DNA of 64,000 bases, from positions 34,064,249 to 34,128,248 of the forward strand of contig CM055877.1 of NCBI GenBank assembly GCA_029582165.1. Reading direction: 5' to 3'. The stretch is from Portulaca oleracea (taxonomy: Eukaryota; Streptophyta; Magnoliopsida; Caryophyllales; Portulacaceae). Made by a program: the position numbers and the translations under genes. The notes below the pieces were generated by a model. That model made no database searches. It was not told where the DNA came from and saw only the letters and a list, made by a program, of their open reading frames with translations. Positions 43,929 to 56,009 of this stretch are shown piece by piece (position 1 is the first letter of the stretch; every line of letters begins with the position of its first letter).

Positions 43929-45203
43929 TGTTCGGTTGTATAAATTGTGGTTCTAAGTACGGATTCTCGATCTCAAGGATGGGTGTCTGGTATGCTCTAG
44001 GATTAAGGTTTGTATAGGTTTTTCCAAAGACAGAAAGCAATAAATTATGTAAAGGTAAGCAACAAATCTATCCTAGGTATGCATAATAACAATCAACAAC
44101 CAAAAGTAATAAAAGCAAGTCACAAGAAAGCATTAAACAAGAATCAATTAACATTAAAAAACCTTCAAGTATACTAAACCATAAGCAATAGAGGAAGGAA
44201 ATTATACCTTTGATGACCGAATGCTCCTATCTTCTACCTTAGCTCGATTCTCCCCCGAATAAACAAGAAAATCGTGGCTTGGATTACTAAGAAAAAAATT
44301 CCCACTATGAGTGAAATTTGTGACCCTTAGCCCTTCTCCTCACTAAAAATGGATTGGAATGTGCCTAACTTAATCATCAAAACAAGAAATACTAAAATGG
44401 AAGCATAAATGAACAAGAAAAAGATGAAGAAAACTCTGAAATTGATTGATTGAAAGATGAAAACAAAGTAGCTTGAAGAACAAGACAATGAAAACCTAAG
44501 AGAGAGAAAGTAGAGAACAACTTAAAAAGCAATAAAACAAGGTAATAACAATAGAAAACTTAAGCTAAAACTATCTGCTAATGAAATCGTAGCTGAGAGT
44601 ATTTATATTGAGCCCAATTTGTTACACAAAACGCAGCATTTCAATCCTAAACTAAACGCAGAAAATCAGAGTGGCTCGGGCGAGCTACCCCTTGGCTCGG
44701 GCGAGCTACCCCTTGGCTCGGGCGAGCCAGGCTTCTGGTCTGTTGCACCATGTCTTCTTGGCAGCTTTTCTTCGGCTGCTCAGATGATAGGCTCGGGCGA
44801 GTCATTGCAGGTGCTCGGTCGAGCCGTCCCTCTGGTCACTCCTTGCCTTAACCAATATATCAGCATCTTCATGGAGGCTCACAGAGGTATGGCTCGACCG
44901 AACCAAAATGTTGCTCGGGCGAGCCAGCCTTCTGTTCTACTTCTTCTTGGCTCAGCTTAGGTCGGCAAGTCTGCTAATCTTCCAGCTGCTTGACTCGGGC
45001 GAGCCAGGATATGACTCGGGCGAGTCATCCTGCTGCCCCTTCCTCTACTTGATGAGTTTTGCTCCGTTTTGGCTCCGTTTTGGGTCAATCTCTTATTTTC
45101 CTACAAAACTAGAAAAACTTCATAACTAACATGAAACACGGGGTTAGAACATGTAAAAACACCCTAATAAAGAGAAGAATTCGGCTCGAAATGAGACCGA
45201 ACA
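43929..45203 (-). repeat. Athila 3' LTR (1275 bp)
   Basis: The ends TGTTCGG (43929) and CCGAACA (45203) are perfect 7-bp inverted termini, and the polypurine tract abuts 45203. On the element strand the U3 part (about 45030-44670) has around nine copies of a GCTCGGGCGAGC-like dyad, two of them in a 21-bp tandem, followed by a TATA box (TATAAATA, about 44601-44608). The flanking GTTAA at 43924-43928 is the candidate target duplication. Confidence 0.8.
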
Positions 45204-45222
45204 CCGCTCCCACACAAGGGTT
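45204..45222 (-). promoter_or_regulatory. Athila polypurine tract
   Basis: On the minus strand AAACCCTTGTGTGGGAGCGG immediately precedes LTR start TGTTCGG. It corresponds to the module at 6552-6576 of the plus-strand element. Confidence 0.65.
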
Positions 45223-46494
45223 TCCTTGCCCCGAGCAAACTAAAAACAAAGAAAAAACTAGAAAAAGAAAATTAAAACCTAACTCACTTTCGCATGAATC
45301 GCGGATGCATTTAGTGTATGCATCAAGCCCTTTAAACCCCCCTGATAGCCCGGGTGGACGGGGCAGGTCTCGTGAGGGTTTGTAGCAACTACACCCACAA
45401 AAGCCACGAGAAAAGAAAAAGGGGAAAGAAAAAGAAGTGAAAACCGAAAAACGAAACAAAACAAAAGCAAAGAAAATATTCCCGTCCCCAATCATGCACC
45501 TAGTTCCCCAACCCGCATCAACAATCAATGGGAAGAAGCAAGTATAAACAAATCAAGACACGAAGGTTGGAGAACTGCCAATCTTTGATATTTTGAACCA
45601 AAACACTTCCTGATGAGCAAAACACCTCGTGCATATGTGCAAGTGGGCTCTAGTCGGTCCTTCCTATCCTAAACCAGACAATCGGAGTTGTTCTCATGCT
45701 CAAGCTCGGGATTATCTACCCTACTTCACTCTTGGTTTTTCTTTCAACCTCTCTTTTCTTTCTTTTTCTTACTACACTCTTTTCTTTCTTTTTCTTCTTT
45801 TTTTTTACTTTTCTCTTTCTTACCAATCCTTTGCTCAACTCTTTTTTTTTTCTTTTTTTTTCCTTGCTTCGCTCTTTTCTTCTTTTTCAAAACCTACGCT
45901 CTTTTATTTCCACTCAATCTGTTTTGTGTCTTTTAGAGCGTTTGTGTCGGGTTTTGTGGGATTTAAGCACCGGCCTTCGCAAAGGGTTACCCTCCCTGCT
46001 GGGTTTCTCCATACGTGAGTCATTGCACTTAAGGGGCATAGGGTGTCAATCCACCCAAACCAACCCATGATGGTAGGCCCGACAATAATTATTTAATGCA
46101 TTAATTAAGAGCTTAAGCAATTGAACAACTAAAACCGTCTAACTTAGGTAAGAAGACACAATCAAAGCGTGTAAGATTTGAGGATTCCGCTTTCCCATTC
46201 CATGTAAAGGTCAAATAGAGATAAGTCACGGCAAAAATCCTTCCTAAGGCCCACCATTATTCATACCAGCCGCTTCCAACGGACTAAATCAGCAAATTAG
46301 ACAACTATCTACACAACTGTGAATGGAAACATCTTCAAAAAGAAAAATAACTTTTGGGTTTTTCACAACATTTCCCCCCTTTTTGTTTTCTTTTCACACA
46401 CAAAAAACTTTTTAGATTTTTGGACACAAACTACGAAAAACGAAAACAAAGACTCAAAAACTATGTGATCTACCCATGACAAATGGAAGTATCA
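45223..46494 (-). other. Athila 3' noncoding region
   Basis: It aligns in order with 4990-6551 of the plus-strand element: the block AAACCCTCACGAGACCTG (near 45375) with GCATACACTAAATGCATCC, and a purine tract on the element strand (plus-strand TTTCTTTTTCTT runs at 45740-45890). The open frames here are composition artefacts. Confidence 0.6.
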
Positions 46495-46536
46495 CCCCCT
46501 ACTCCCACACAAAACTTCACAATGTCCCCATTGTGA
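46495..46536 (-). promoter_or_regulatory. Dyad plus PPT-like module after the extra ORF
   Basis: On the element strand a perfect 8-bp inverted repeat TCACAATG, loop GGGA, CATTGTGA (46517-46536) is followed by GTGTGGGAGTAGGGGG. The same module, with a compensated base pair, follows integrase in the plus-strand Athila (4943-4989). A degenerate copy follows integrase in this element (about 50085-50125). Confidence 0.6.
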
Positions 46537-47365
46537 GAAGAAGGGTGTCACAAAAATAAGGTAGAAAACCTAAAAGCACACAAACAACACATAACAAATA
46601 AAAATAGTTGTGACCCGAGCCCACACGACTCCAACAACAATAATATCCCAACATGCACACTCAAGGGGTTCGCCACCCAAAAGGAAAACCAAGCATGCAA
46701 CATGGATCACTACTATATTCACAATGAAAGAGAGTGTTAAATGAAGTTACCTGAAGGTCTTCAATAAACGCATACCCAACGCACGATCCACGAACATAAC
46801 ACCATAGGTTAGAGATAGACAATGAAAGCATACTATGGATGAAATGTGTACATGCTAGATAAAAAGAAAATCAAACTTTACAAGACAAGAAACTAAGGAC
46901 TTACTATTTAAAAGAAACTTAAAATATTTAAAATATGTACATGATCATTGACTAACCTTAACCCCGAATCTCACTATATGAGGTGGGAATTGAGGGTGAA
47001 ATACCTCGCCACTACCCGGTCCTACGAATGAGAAATCCCAAACGTAAACCATACATTCTTAACCATACATCCCAAATTCACGTTGCACAAGCTTACAATG
47101 ACAAACTTCCTATCCAACATACCATGACAAAAACCTAGTGAAACGGCACTCAACATCCAACAAGTCTCGTAAATGCAAAACCATATTGGAGAAACTTCCA
47201 CCATACCCCATCATACGAACATAACACACCCCCCGCACATGTATATCACAAGATATAAGTCAAACACTCCAATGCAAAACATAAGAGGGGGTGGAATGCT
47301 TACAATCACTACTCATCTCCTCCCGGAGGAGGGTATGGATAATAAGGGAAGTATGTTGGGTAGTA
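46537..47365 (-). other. 3' untranslated region of the extra ORF
   Basis: Between the ORF stop (47366) and the dyad module is about 830 bases of noncoding sequence without repeats or ORFs that I can support. Confidence 0.4.
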
Positions 47366-48807
47366 CTAGTTGACGTAGTCGGGCGGTGTCGGCGGACGGT
47401 CGGCCATAGCATAGTGGTAGTACCCCCAATCCCTTTGATACTGGTTTTGCTGATGGAAGTACTCGTCATAGCGCCTAAAGTACCCTTCGTGCCTCTCGAG
47501 TGTCGATTGTTGAGCACGAATAAGTTCTTGTTGACTCTCCACTAAGTTATGAGTACTTTGCATCAAAGTACGTTGCTCTCGGAGATCAACACTCAATCGA
47601 TCCATCTGGCTAGCTAAGTACCCCATCGTGATCTCTTGAGAACCGCTACCGCTAGCTTCGCCTGGTTTGTCGGTTCCCCTTCTTCTTCCTCTTCTTCTTC
47701 CACGTCCTCATGATCAAAAGGGCCATCGGGACCCCCAACTCGACGGTGGCTCCTTGGATCCTCCCCGCACAACCAATTGTGTTGGTTGGTCACATCCAAC
47801 CAACGTGCGGCTCGCTCATGGTCCAAATGAATGGACGTCGCATATCGATCCGAACCGTGCTTGCAAACATGTTTCTTGCGGTGTCGCTCAAGTATTCCCA
47901 TGCATTGCAATCGCACACCGTCGATTGGGTCGGGGAAGTATCGCGGGGTAAACTTGCTTATATACCCTCCAAACTGTTGCTTCTTCAAAAAGTGGCATAT
48001 AATATGCCCCATGCCAATCGTAGTGGTAAGATTTCTGGAGGTGGTTTCTTTCAAGCAATGCAAAATACAAGACCCCATGTTAACCTGTGTCCCTTGGAGG
48101 GTGTGGAAGATAACAAACAAACCGTCCCTCCTAACATTGGCCCGTCCATCGTCCCTGCCGAAGACTGAGCTCGAGACTATGCGATGAAAAATCTGAATGG
48201 CCAAGTTACATAAGTCTCGAGCCTTAGAATTTCTAGTCAAAATGGAGACGTCTAAGGCATGCGACCGTTGATGCTTCCGTCGCCAACAAGTGAGACTCCT
48301 CATAGCAGATTGCTCATCAAAATGCACGTTCTCCTCATAATAGAGCCCATCTTCCGATAGCCCAAGTGCACGGCATATTTCTTGCATAGTGCAAGCTCTC
48401 TCTTTGTTATCCACTCTATACCGGAACTTTCCCTGCCGTGTCCCATCGTCATCAACTTGCAATGAACTAAGGAACTCAAGGATCGGCTGGTCATAGATGG
48501 ACTCGTCAATCTTGATGAATGAATCCCACCCCAAGGTTCTTATGCTAAATTCAAAGCTAGGACTGCAATACACCTTCCTCACTGTTGCTTCATCGTACAC
48601 ATCCGGGGCACAGATTTTGCGATGTTGATATAGCTCGTATTTCTGCCTATGATGTTCGTCCCGGAATCTCATACGCACTCCCGGGTCAGCTTGAAGAGGA
48701 GTAGGTGTTTGGGCTTTCTAGCGATCCTTATCCACCGCCGATGAAGATTCGAGCAGGGGTGAGGGAGAACCTTCCTCACTTGTGCGTGCTCGCTTGGAAC
48801 GAACCAT
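47366..48807 (-). pseudogene. Athila env-position ORF (ORF3-like, about 480 aa)
   Basis: The start ATG at 48807 gives MVRSKRARTSEEGSPSPLLE. A single amber codon (48718-48720) interrupts the N-terminal part, then the frame is open to 47614. A 1-nt shift near 47690 leads into a C-terminal coiled coil (SQMDRLSVDLREQRTLMQS) ending PPDYVN at 47366. The core contains TLGWDSFIKIDESIYDQPIL, EFLSSL, MQEICRALGL and IGMGHIICHFLKK, as in the Athila ORF1-type family. No signal peptide or membrane helix is apparent, so a fusion envelope role is not supported. Order and spacing of motifs match ORF3 of copia elements A and B. Confidence 0.75.
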
Positions 48808-50084
48808 ATTGAATTCAAGGCAACACTAGCAAACTCAAGATTACCCAAATAGCAACAAACGTACACGAGCACTCAAGCCCTAATTTCTGAGAACAATTCA
48901 CAAGTAACACCCAATTTAACTTTGAAATTGAACTTTGAAACACCAATTGAATGTTACCTCCCAAATAGCACCAAAGGAAAGAGTGGTTGAATTCTTAAGT
49001 GCAAAAACAAGCTTTGCAAGAAGACACCCAACTTGTAGCACCCAACAAGCACAAACCACACACAAGTAACCAAGAACAACTTGAATAACCCACGAGGAAC
49101 AAACCAAACTTGAGACGTTCGCACAATCTGGACACCAACAACTTCGAAGTGCTTGACACCCAGCAAAGAGCAACACCCGTCGCACCAAACGCACAGCAGA
49201 AGGACGCACAACACAGCTGCAATTTCACATGTGACAACCGCATCAACAGAACTCGCACAGCTAGGGCACAAACGCTACCAAATCTGGAAGAAATCGAAGA
49301 GATTAGTGAAGAATTGAGAGTTAGGGGGTTGATGCTAGGGTTTGGGGGAAGTAAGAAGGATATATGAGAGAGAAAATGAGTGAGAAAATATGAGGGAAGT
49401 GAGAGAATGTCGAATAAAACATCCCGATGACGTAGCAGATTCGGACGGCCGAGCCGTATAAACGCTTCGCCAGCGTGTTTCGCGATAAGAAGTTCTGGCC
49501 GAATTCATGCGCGACCGAGCCGTTCAAGTAGCTCGCCCGAGCAGCTCCTCTGGAAGATTGGGCGTTTCTTTCAAACTTTTCTTCTACTAAGCTCCAGTTG
49601 GCTGGCTCGACGGAGCTAGAATGTTTCTCGGCCGAGCAACTCTTCTGTCGAAATCTTGCCTTAGCGTTTATTTCAATCTCAATTTGGGCACAGTCGACTG
49701 GCTCGGTCGAGCCAGGGTCTTGCTCGCCCGAGCGGTGCTTCTGAAAGTCCTGCCCCTTCTTTTCTCTTAAAGTTTGGAATTCATATCACCAACAGGTCGG
49801 CAGCGTGGCTCAAGCCGTGTTTACGCAAAAACTTCAAAAATTTAAATTTCTCAAAATTAACCAAGTATTCAATCTTTCACTTCCACTAAAAATATTTTCA
49901 AACTCTCAAACACTCAAAAACCTCCTAAGGCACCTTAGAACCTGAAATACTTAACTAATAATCTAACAAAGACTATCCTAAGCAAAAATTTAAGTAAAAC
50001 TAAACCAAAAACACACAAAACCTAAGAAAATACTACCCAAAACTTTTTACAAGTAAAAAGAAGAAAGCCGGCATGGATGCCTCC
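48808..50084 (-). promoter_or_regulatory. Leader of the extra ORF with dyad cluster
   Basis: On the element strand, about seven GCTCGGNCGAGC-like dyads (49740-49445) are followed by a pyrimidine-rich stretch with CTCTCTCATATATCC (about 49356-49372), CCCTAGCATC, and about 500 bases leading to the ATG at 48807. The LTR U3 of the same element has the same dyad cluster before its TATA box. This suggests the extra ORF has its own promoter. There is no ORF of note between 48810 and 50084. Confidence 0.45.
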
Positions 50085-50125
50085 CCACTCCCACACAAAA
50101 AGGTCACACTATGTCCTCATTGTGA
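50085..50125 (-). promoter_or_regulatory. Degenerate dyad/PPT-like module after integrase
   Basis: On the element strand GTCACAATGAGGACATAGTG (with GTGAC completing the dyad) is followed by TTTTTGTGTGGGAGTGGGGA. It is the upstream counterpart of the module at 46495-46536, so the extra-ORF segment lies between two copies. Confidence 0.5.
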
Positions 50126-50420
50126 CAAGAAATAAAGGAAGACAAACACCCTAAAAGAAGGAACATCAAAAATCACACCTAATAAATGAAAAAAGAAACT
50201 TCTCACTAACTAAGTTCAAAAGATAAGGAAGGATAGTACCTGATTCGTCACATGACTTCTAAATTGAGATTGAGTATACAAGCCATGAAATGATGCACAT
50301 ATGAGCAATAAATGGATCCTTCCTTCTTGTTAGTGCATAGTAAGGAGAAGCAAACAAAGAAACAAAACAAGAAAAGTAAACTAATTTACAATATATACAA
50401 GAATATTACCTCACTTTTCT

Positions 50421-51620
50421 TCAATCAACGGATGGATCGTGGAATATCACACACTCCACATCCACCTTCTCCGGAAGTTCCAAGAAACGTTTCAACCTGT
50501 GACCGTTTACTTTCCATACAGACTCGTTAGTGGGGTCCTTAATCTCAACTACTCCCGATGGAAACACGGTGGTCACAATGAATGGTCCGGTCCACCTAGA
50601 TTTCAACTTACCCGCAAACAAGTGCAAACATGAGTTGTAAAGGACTTTCTGGCCCGGGACAAAGGTTTTCCTAAGGATAACTCTATCATGCAAAACTTTC
50701 GATCGCTCGTTACTCAACCTCCCGTTTTCATATGCTTCCCTCCTTAATTCCTCTAATTCACACAAAGTAAGCTTCCTAATATCCACAGCTACCGAAAGGT
50801 CAAGGTTTAAAGCTTTCAAAGCCCACCACGCCCTATGCTCAAGTTCCACTGGCAAGTGACAAGGTTTCCCAAAGACTGCTCTATATGGCGACATTCCTAT
50901 GGGGGTCTTGTAGGCAATCCTATAAGCCCATAAAGCGTCGGTCAATTTGGTGGATCAGTCTTTCCTATTCTTAGCCACTGTCTTCTCAAGAATTTGCTTA
51001 ATCTGCCTATTGGATACCTTAGCCTGGCCATTTGATTGGGGATGATAAGCGGTGGTCATTCTATGCTCCACAGAATACTTCCTAAGCAAAGCCGCAAAAG
51101 ATCGGTTATAGTAATGGGTTCCTTGGTCATTAATGATCGTTCTAGGTACCCCAAACCTAGAAAAGATGTTTTCTCGAAGGAACCTAGTCACTAGTTTTGC
51201 ATCATTTTTCTTTGACGGAATGGCTTCGACCCATTTAGACACATAATTTACTGCTAGAAGAATAAACTCATTCCCAAAAGAGGTGGGGAACGGTCCCATA
51301 AAATCAATACCCCATACATCAAACACATCAACAAAAATCTCAGGTTGCAAGGGCATCATGTCTCTTCTAGAAATTTTTGCCAAACTTTAACATCTAACAC
51401 ACCACTTTGCATAGTCATGGGCATCTTTAAAAATGGTTGGCCAATAAAAACCACATTGCAAGACTTTGTATGCCGTTTTCTTCCCAGAAAAATGCCCCCT
51501 GCATGGTTGGTCATGACAAAATGAAAGCACATCGAAAATGGACTCATCGGGTACGCATCTTCTAAGGATTTGGTCGGGGCAATACTTGAATAGATAAGGG
51601 TCGTCCCACACAAAGTTTTT
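50421..51620 (-). pseudogene. Athila integrase
   Basis: Read on the minus strand, the HHCC zinc domain ([16 protein letters not shown], ending KWCVRC) is at about 51560-51390. The core has [11 protein letters not shown] and [10 protein letters not shown]. The position of the third catalytic residue reads [10 protein letters not shown], with Lys in place of the Glu kept in the plus-strand copy ([10 protein letters not shown]). A frameshift near 51385 and a stop near 50950 interrupt the frame. The C-terminal part ([29 protein letters not shown]) runs to the stop at 50421. With the Glu lost it could not join DNA. Confidence 0.82.
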
Positions 51621-52355
51621 CACTATATGGAGGAACCTATCTCTATCGTGTTTGTTCCAATCCCCTGACATTTCCCCGGTCACCTTAAAATTGACAATAT
51701 CAGCAAACCACGGCTCTACACCTATGCTAAGAATACACTCATCGGGAAAACTAGCATCAATAGGAGGTTCTATCTCATGTTCAGGCACTATTCTAGAAAG
51801 GTGGTCTGCTACTGGATTTTCTGATCCCTTCCTATCACGGATTTCACAGTCAAATTCCTGAAGTAACAACACCCACCTAACCAATCTAGGCTTAGATTCT
51901 TTCTTCTCCATCAAATAACGAATAGTCGAATGGTCAGTAAACACAATCACTTTAGCACCCAACAAGTAAGGCCTAAATTTCTCAAACGCATAGACCACAG
52001 CAAGAAATTCTTTCTCAGTTACCGTGTAATTCAATTGTGCCTCATTTAAAGTGTGACTCGCATAGTGGATCACAACAGGTTTCTTGTCAATTCGTTGTCC
52101 TAAGACCACACCTATGGCAAAGTCGGAGGCATCGCACATCAACTCAAACGGTTCCCCCCATGTACGGGGTTTGAGAATAGGAGGTGATATCAAGGCATCT
52201 TTAAGCGTGTTAAAGGCCTTCAAGCACTCATCAGTAAACTCAAAAGTCACCTCCTTGGCCAAAAAAGCTGAAAGGGGCTTGGCGATCTTACTAAAGTCAC
52301 GAATGAATCGACGATAAAATCCAGCATGTCCTAAGAAAGACCTAACCTCCTTCAC
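51621..52355 (-). pseudogene. Athila RNase H and RT connection
   Basis: From 52355 downward this reads [18 protein letters not shown] (connection), [66 protein letters not shown] and [12 protein letters not shown]. The RNase H catalytic D-E-D residues are present and the domain is open throughout, the best preserved part of this pol. A frameshift near 52355-52365 separates it from the palm. Confidence 0.85.
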
Positions 52356-53689
52356 ACAAGTGGGGGGCTCAAGTTCCTAACTAGGTCAATCTTCGCTTTA
52401 TCCACTTCGATTCCATCCTTTGAAATCACGTGGCCCAAGACTATCCCCTTTCGTACCATAATATGACACTTTTCCCAGTTTAAAGTCAAATGTTTCTCTT
52501 GGCACCGACTCAAGACTCGACTCAAGTTGGTCAAACAATCATCAAAAGTTGTGCCAAATACAGAAAAATCATCCATGAATATTTCAACTCAATCATCAAC
52601 AAGGTCTGAGAAAATATACACCATGCACCGCTGAAAAGTGGCGGGGGTGTTGCAAAGTCCGAAGGGCATCCTACGGAAAGCAAATGTGCCAAATGGGCAT
52701 GTAAATGTAGTCTTTTCCTGATCACATGGGGCTGTGGAAATCTGAGTATACCTCGAATACCCATCTAGAAAACAAAAGTAATCATGCCCTTCCAACTTCT
52801 CTAACATCTGATCCATGAAGGGTAAAGGGAAATGGTCCTTTCTCGTGGCCTTATTGAGCTTTCTATAATCTATACACACTCTCCATCCTGAAGGTATGAG
52901 GGTTGACACTAACTCACCCCTCTCATTCTCCACAGCCGTCAACCCCGCCTTTTTTGGGACCACATATATGGGACTCACCCATTTACTATCAGAGATCAGG
53001 TATATGATATCATTGTTTAGCCACTTCAAAATTTCTTTCTTGACCACTTCTTTCATTTGGGGATTAAGCCTTCTCAAAGGATCCCTATGGGCCACACTAT
53101 CGTCTTCCAAATATATCCTATGTTGCACAATGGATGGACTGATTCCCCTAATTTCTCCAAGTGTCCACCCTAAAGCCCCCTTATTCAACTTAAGGATATC
53201 AACTAGTTTGTTCTCTTGATCCCTATCTAGGTGAGAAGCAATAATAACCGGATAGGTTTCACTAGGGCCAAGGAACACATACTTAAGCTCGGATGGAAGG
53301 GGCTTTAGTTCTAGAGTTTTGGAAGATGGTGGCTCTGGCTCTACGGATTCAGGCACATTTTGAGAAGCAAACAATGATTCATACAACAATTCACCGTCAA
53401 AAACATCATAGTCACATAATGAAGTCACACAATCTAGATCAATCCCTAACTCAGCAAGCTCATCCACACAAGAAACATCACTAAGGTCAGAATGGGTACT
53501 ATCCTCAAGGTCACTCACCCAGTTCAAAGCTCTATACTCTTGCTCCTCAAAGCCTAAGGGAGACTTTTGCAAATCAAAGATATTTAGCTCCATGGTCAAG
53601 TTCTCGAAGGTTAGCTTCATCCTACCGTCTTTGCAATTAATCCATGCATTTGATGTGGCAAGGAACGGTCTACCTAAGATGCTCATCAC
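52356..53689 (-). pseudogene. Athila end of protease and RT palm
   Basis: It opens with ILGRPFLATSNAWINC (end of protease), an acidic linker, then RT blocks: ISPSIVQHRIYLED, VVPKKAG, SGWRVCIDYRKLNKATRKDH, LDGYSRYTQI, TFTCPFGTFAFRRMPFGL and FMDDFSVFG (about 52576-52550). A stop near 52589 just before FMDDF, and the later frameshift, break the reading frame. The expected aspartates are present. Confidence 0.85.
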
Positions 53690-54719
53690 GAGTGATATGG
53701 ACTCTCGCGGTCTCTAACACTACGAAATCTACCGGGAACACAAAAGTCCCTACTTGGATCAAAACATCTTCTATTATCCCCTTTGGAACTCTTGTGGACC
53801 GGTCAGCTAATTGAAGCACCATCCTAGTGGGTTTCAACTCACCCAAGCCTAGGGTCTCATAGACATGCAATGGCAAAAGGTTGACACTAGCCTCCAAATC
53901 AAGTAAAGCTCTATCAATCTGGCTATCCCCTATGGTTATGGAAATGGTTGGACATCCGGGGTCCTTATACTTCACAGGAACCTGACTCGAAAGGATTGAA
54001 CTCACATTGGAGGCCAAGAAGGCCTTTTTAGGAACTTGAGTTGCTCGTTTGGTGGTGCATAACTCCTTAAGGAACCTAGCGTACGATGGACATTGTTGAA
54101 TGGCATCTAACAGAGGGATATTGACCTTGACCTGTGAGAATGTTTCCCTAATCTTCTCCAAAAACTTTTGGTCCTTATTCCCCTTTAACCTTTGCGGGAA
54201 AGGTGGGGGAGGCTTATAAGCCACATGTGGTAAAGGACTAGACACGGGAGCTACTCTAGGTAAGGGTTCCGCACTCGGAGGCTCAACCAAGATTGTTGGC
54301 CTCTCTTCCTCATAAGGCTCCTCCTCAACCGACACCAACTCATTAGTGGCCTCATCACACTCAGGCTTCTTTCCACACAAATCAGACAATGACATTTTAA
54401 TCCTGTTATCTACTTCCCTCCTAGACCTAAGGGTAATTATGGCATTCAATCCCCTCATTTGGTTCGGGTCACATGATGATGAACTAGAGGCTTGCCCCGC
54501 GGGGTTTGCCTCGAGTTGTCCAGGAAAGCTTCCCCTATCTCTATTTGCCATCATGAACTGAGAAAAGTTTTCATTCATTTGTTTTAACATTTTCTCCAAA
54601 CTACTCAGTGAACTTTGGACATCCTTAAAACCAGTTTCTAACTCCTTATACTTTCTATCCCCGTTATCCTCACTAGGATACCCCGGTGGAGGTCGAGTAT
54701 GGGCAACTTGGGGTTGCAT
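53670..54719 (-). pseudogene. Athila end of gag and protease
   Basis: A coiled segment (LSSLEKMLKQMNENFSQF) and proline-rich linker (PPPPFPQRL) lead into FLKELCTTKRATQ and the protease. The active site reads LLDLEASVNLL, with Glu in place of Gly after the catalytic Asp, so the enzyme is probably inactive. The frame shifts near 53680 into the next segment. Confidence 0.82.
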
Positions 54720-54896
54720 GGTCTGCCCTCGAGGTGCTTAATAAGCAACCTGGGGTGGTGGTCTAGTCTGGACTTGAGGTTGCTGATGGAGAGGTGGGTT
54801 TCCTTGGAAACCTTGGTGAATTGGTGGCCTCAAGACATTTTGATTGTCAGGTCCATAAGACAAAAAAGGATGTTTTGCACCCCGGGATATTGGTAG
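54720..54896 (-). pseudogene. Athila gag segment left of copia element B
   Basis: Gln/Pro-rich gag sequence (KHPFLSYGPDNQN, PPIHQGFQGNPP) continues the gag of 63537-64000 once element B is removed. It ends at the duplication GGTAG (54892-54896). Confidence 0.75.
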
Positions 54897-55750
54897 TGAA
54901 AGAACCCTAGAGGGGGGGTGAATAGGGTTACTGAATTTTCTGCACAATTCACAACTTAATAAAGGACGTTAGGTTCTCAGTCACAATGGACTAAGAATCT
55001 CCTTAACAGAAAGTATAAACAGAATAGATAAAGGACTAAATATAAGAATTGAATAACCTCCTTTATTGTGAACAGATCGTGATGAACATAGGATGAATGT
55101 CCTTAGGTTTCACAAAGAACCAAGCGCCTTACAAGGACGCTTCTTATTTTCTGAAAACAACACACACCAAATTCAATCTTTGGTGCCTAAACTCAGTCGA
55201 CCCTAATTCCGTCTAGAAATCGACTACACAAGCAACAATCAATCCTAGATCCGTGAAGGATTGATTTCACTCAGACTTCTCGCAACACAAGTTCTCACAA
55301 AACCACCAAAACAGAAAACTCTATTTCTATTTTGAACACCCGATTTCTTCCGTGGAATCGTTGCTTTTCTTTGTCTTGAATGCTTCTATTTAAACTGATT
55401 ATGCTGCGTTTTGTATCCGTTAGAAGGGGTTCTGTTTTTGCTCCAATTTCTCTTCACTGCGATGTCGAAATATCCTTTCCTTTTCGGCAAGATCTTCTGG
55501 GAATTCCTTCCAAGTTTCATCCTCAATTTTGTCTGCAAAGTAGCATATAAAATTAGTCTGATTCACACAGTAAAAAGGAGAAGGAAAGATTCTTGCCTAA
55601 ATGGAAAACTTCCCTGAGTAAGTGTCGTTATTTGTCTTTTACTTCAAAACCCTTTGAGCAAAGCCAATGTCCTTCAGGTCGTTTGACATAGATGTCCTTG
55701 ATGTGCATTGAGTGAATGTCCTTTGCTCTGTTCTCAACAGGGGTTCTTCA
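54897..55750 (-). repeat. Element B 3' LTR (854 bp)
   Basis: Ends are TGAAAGAACCC and GGGTTCTTCA on the plus strand. GTCCTT or AAGGAC hexamers recur (for example near 54961, 55029, 55098, 55134, 55671, 55693 and 55719). Confidence 0.9.
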
Positions 55751-56009
55751 ATCTCCCCCTTTTTGAGTGAAAGACAAAACTAGATACAAGCATAGTATGT
55801 GCAGCATATATAACGCAAATAGATCATTCATACAGGGATATAGCAAAAGAGTTTTAGTTCGGTTGTACAGGCTCTGTAAAAAAAACATACTATGCATAGA
55901 TCATCTCCCCCTTTTTGACTTTCAAGCAAAAAGGAAACAGGAGGAATGTTTGGCAAAGCAAAAAAAATAAAAAAAAAACATTGTTCAAAATAGAGAGAGA
56001 AGAACAGTT
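55751..56009 (-). promoter_or_regulatory. Element B PPT region
   Basis: Two copies of a module that on the element strand reads CAAAAAGGGGGAGAT occur, at about 55751-55766 (abutting the LTR) and 55903-55917. The pattern is the same as in element A. Confidence 0.8.

Noticed and set aside
45629..46070. Phe/Leu-rich open frames resembling membrane proteins.
   Set aside because: They translate the TTTCTTTT tract of the Athila 3' noncoding region.
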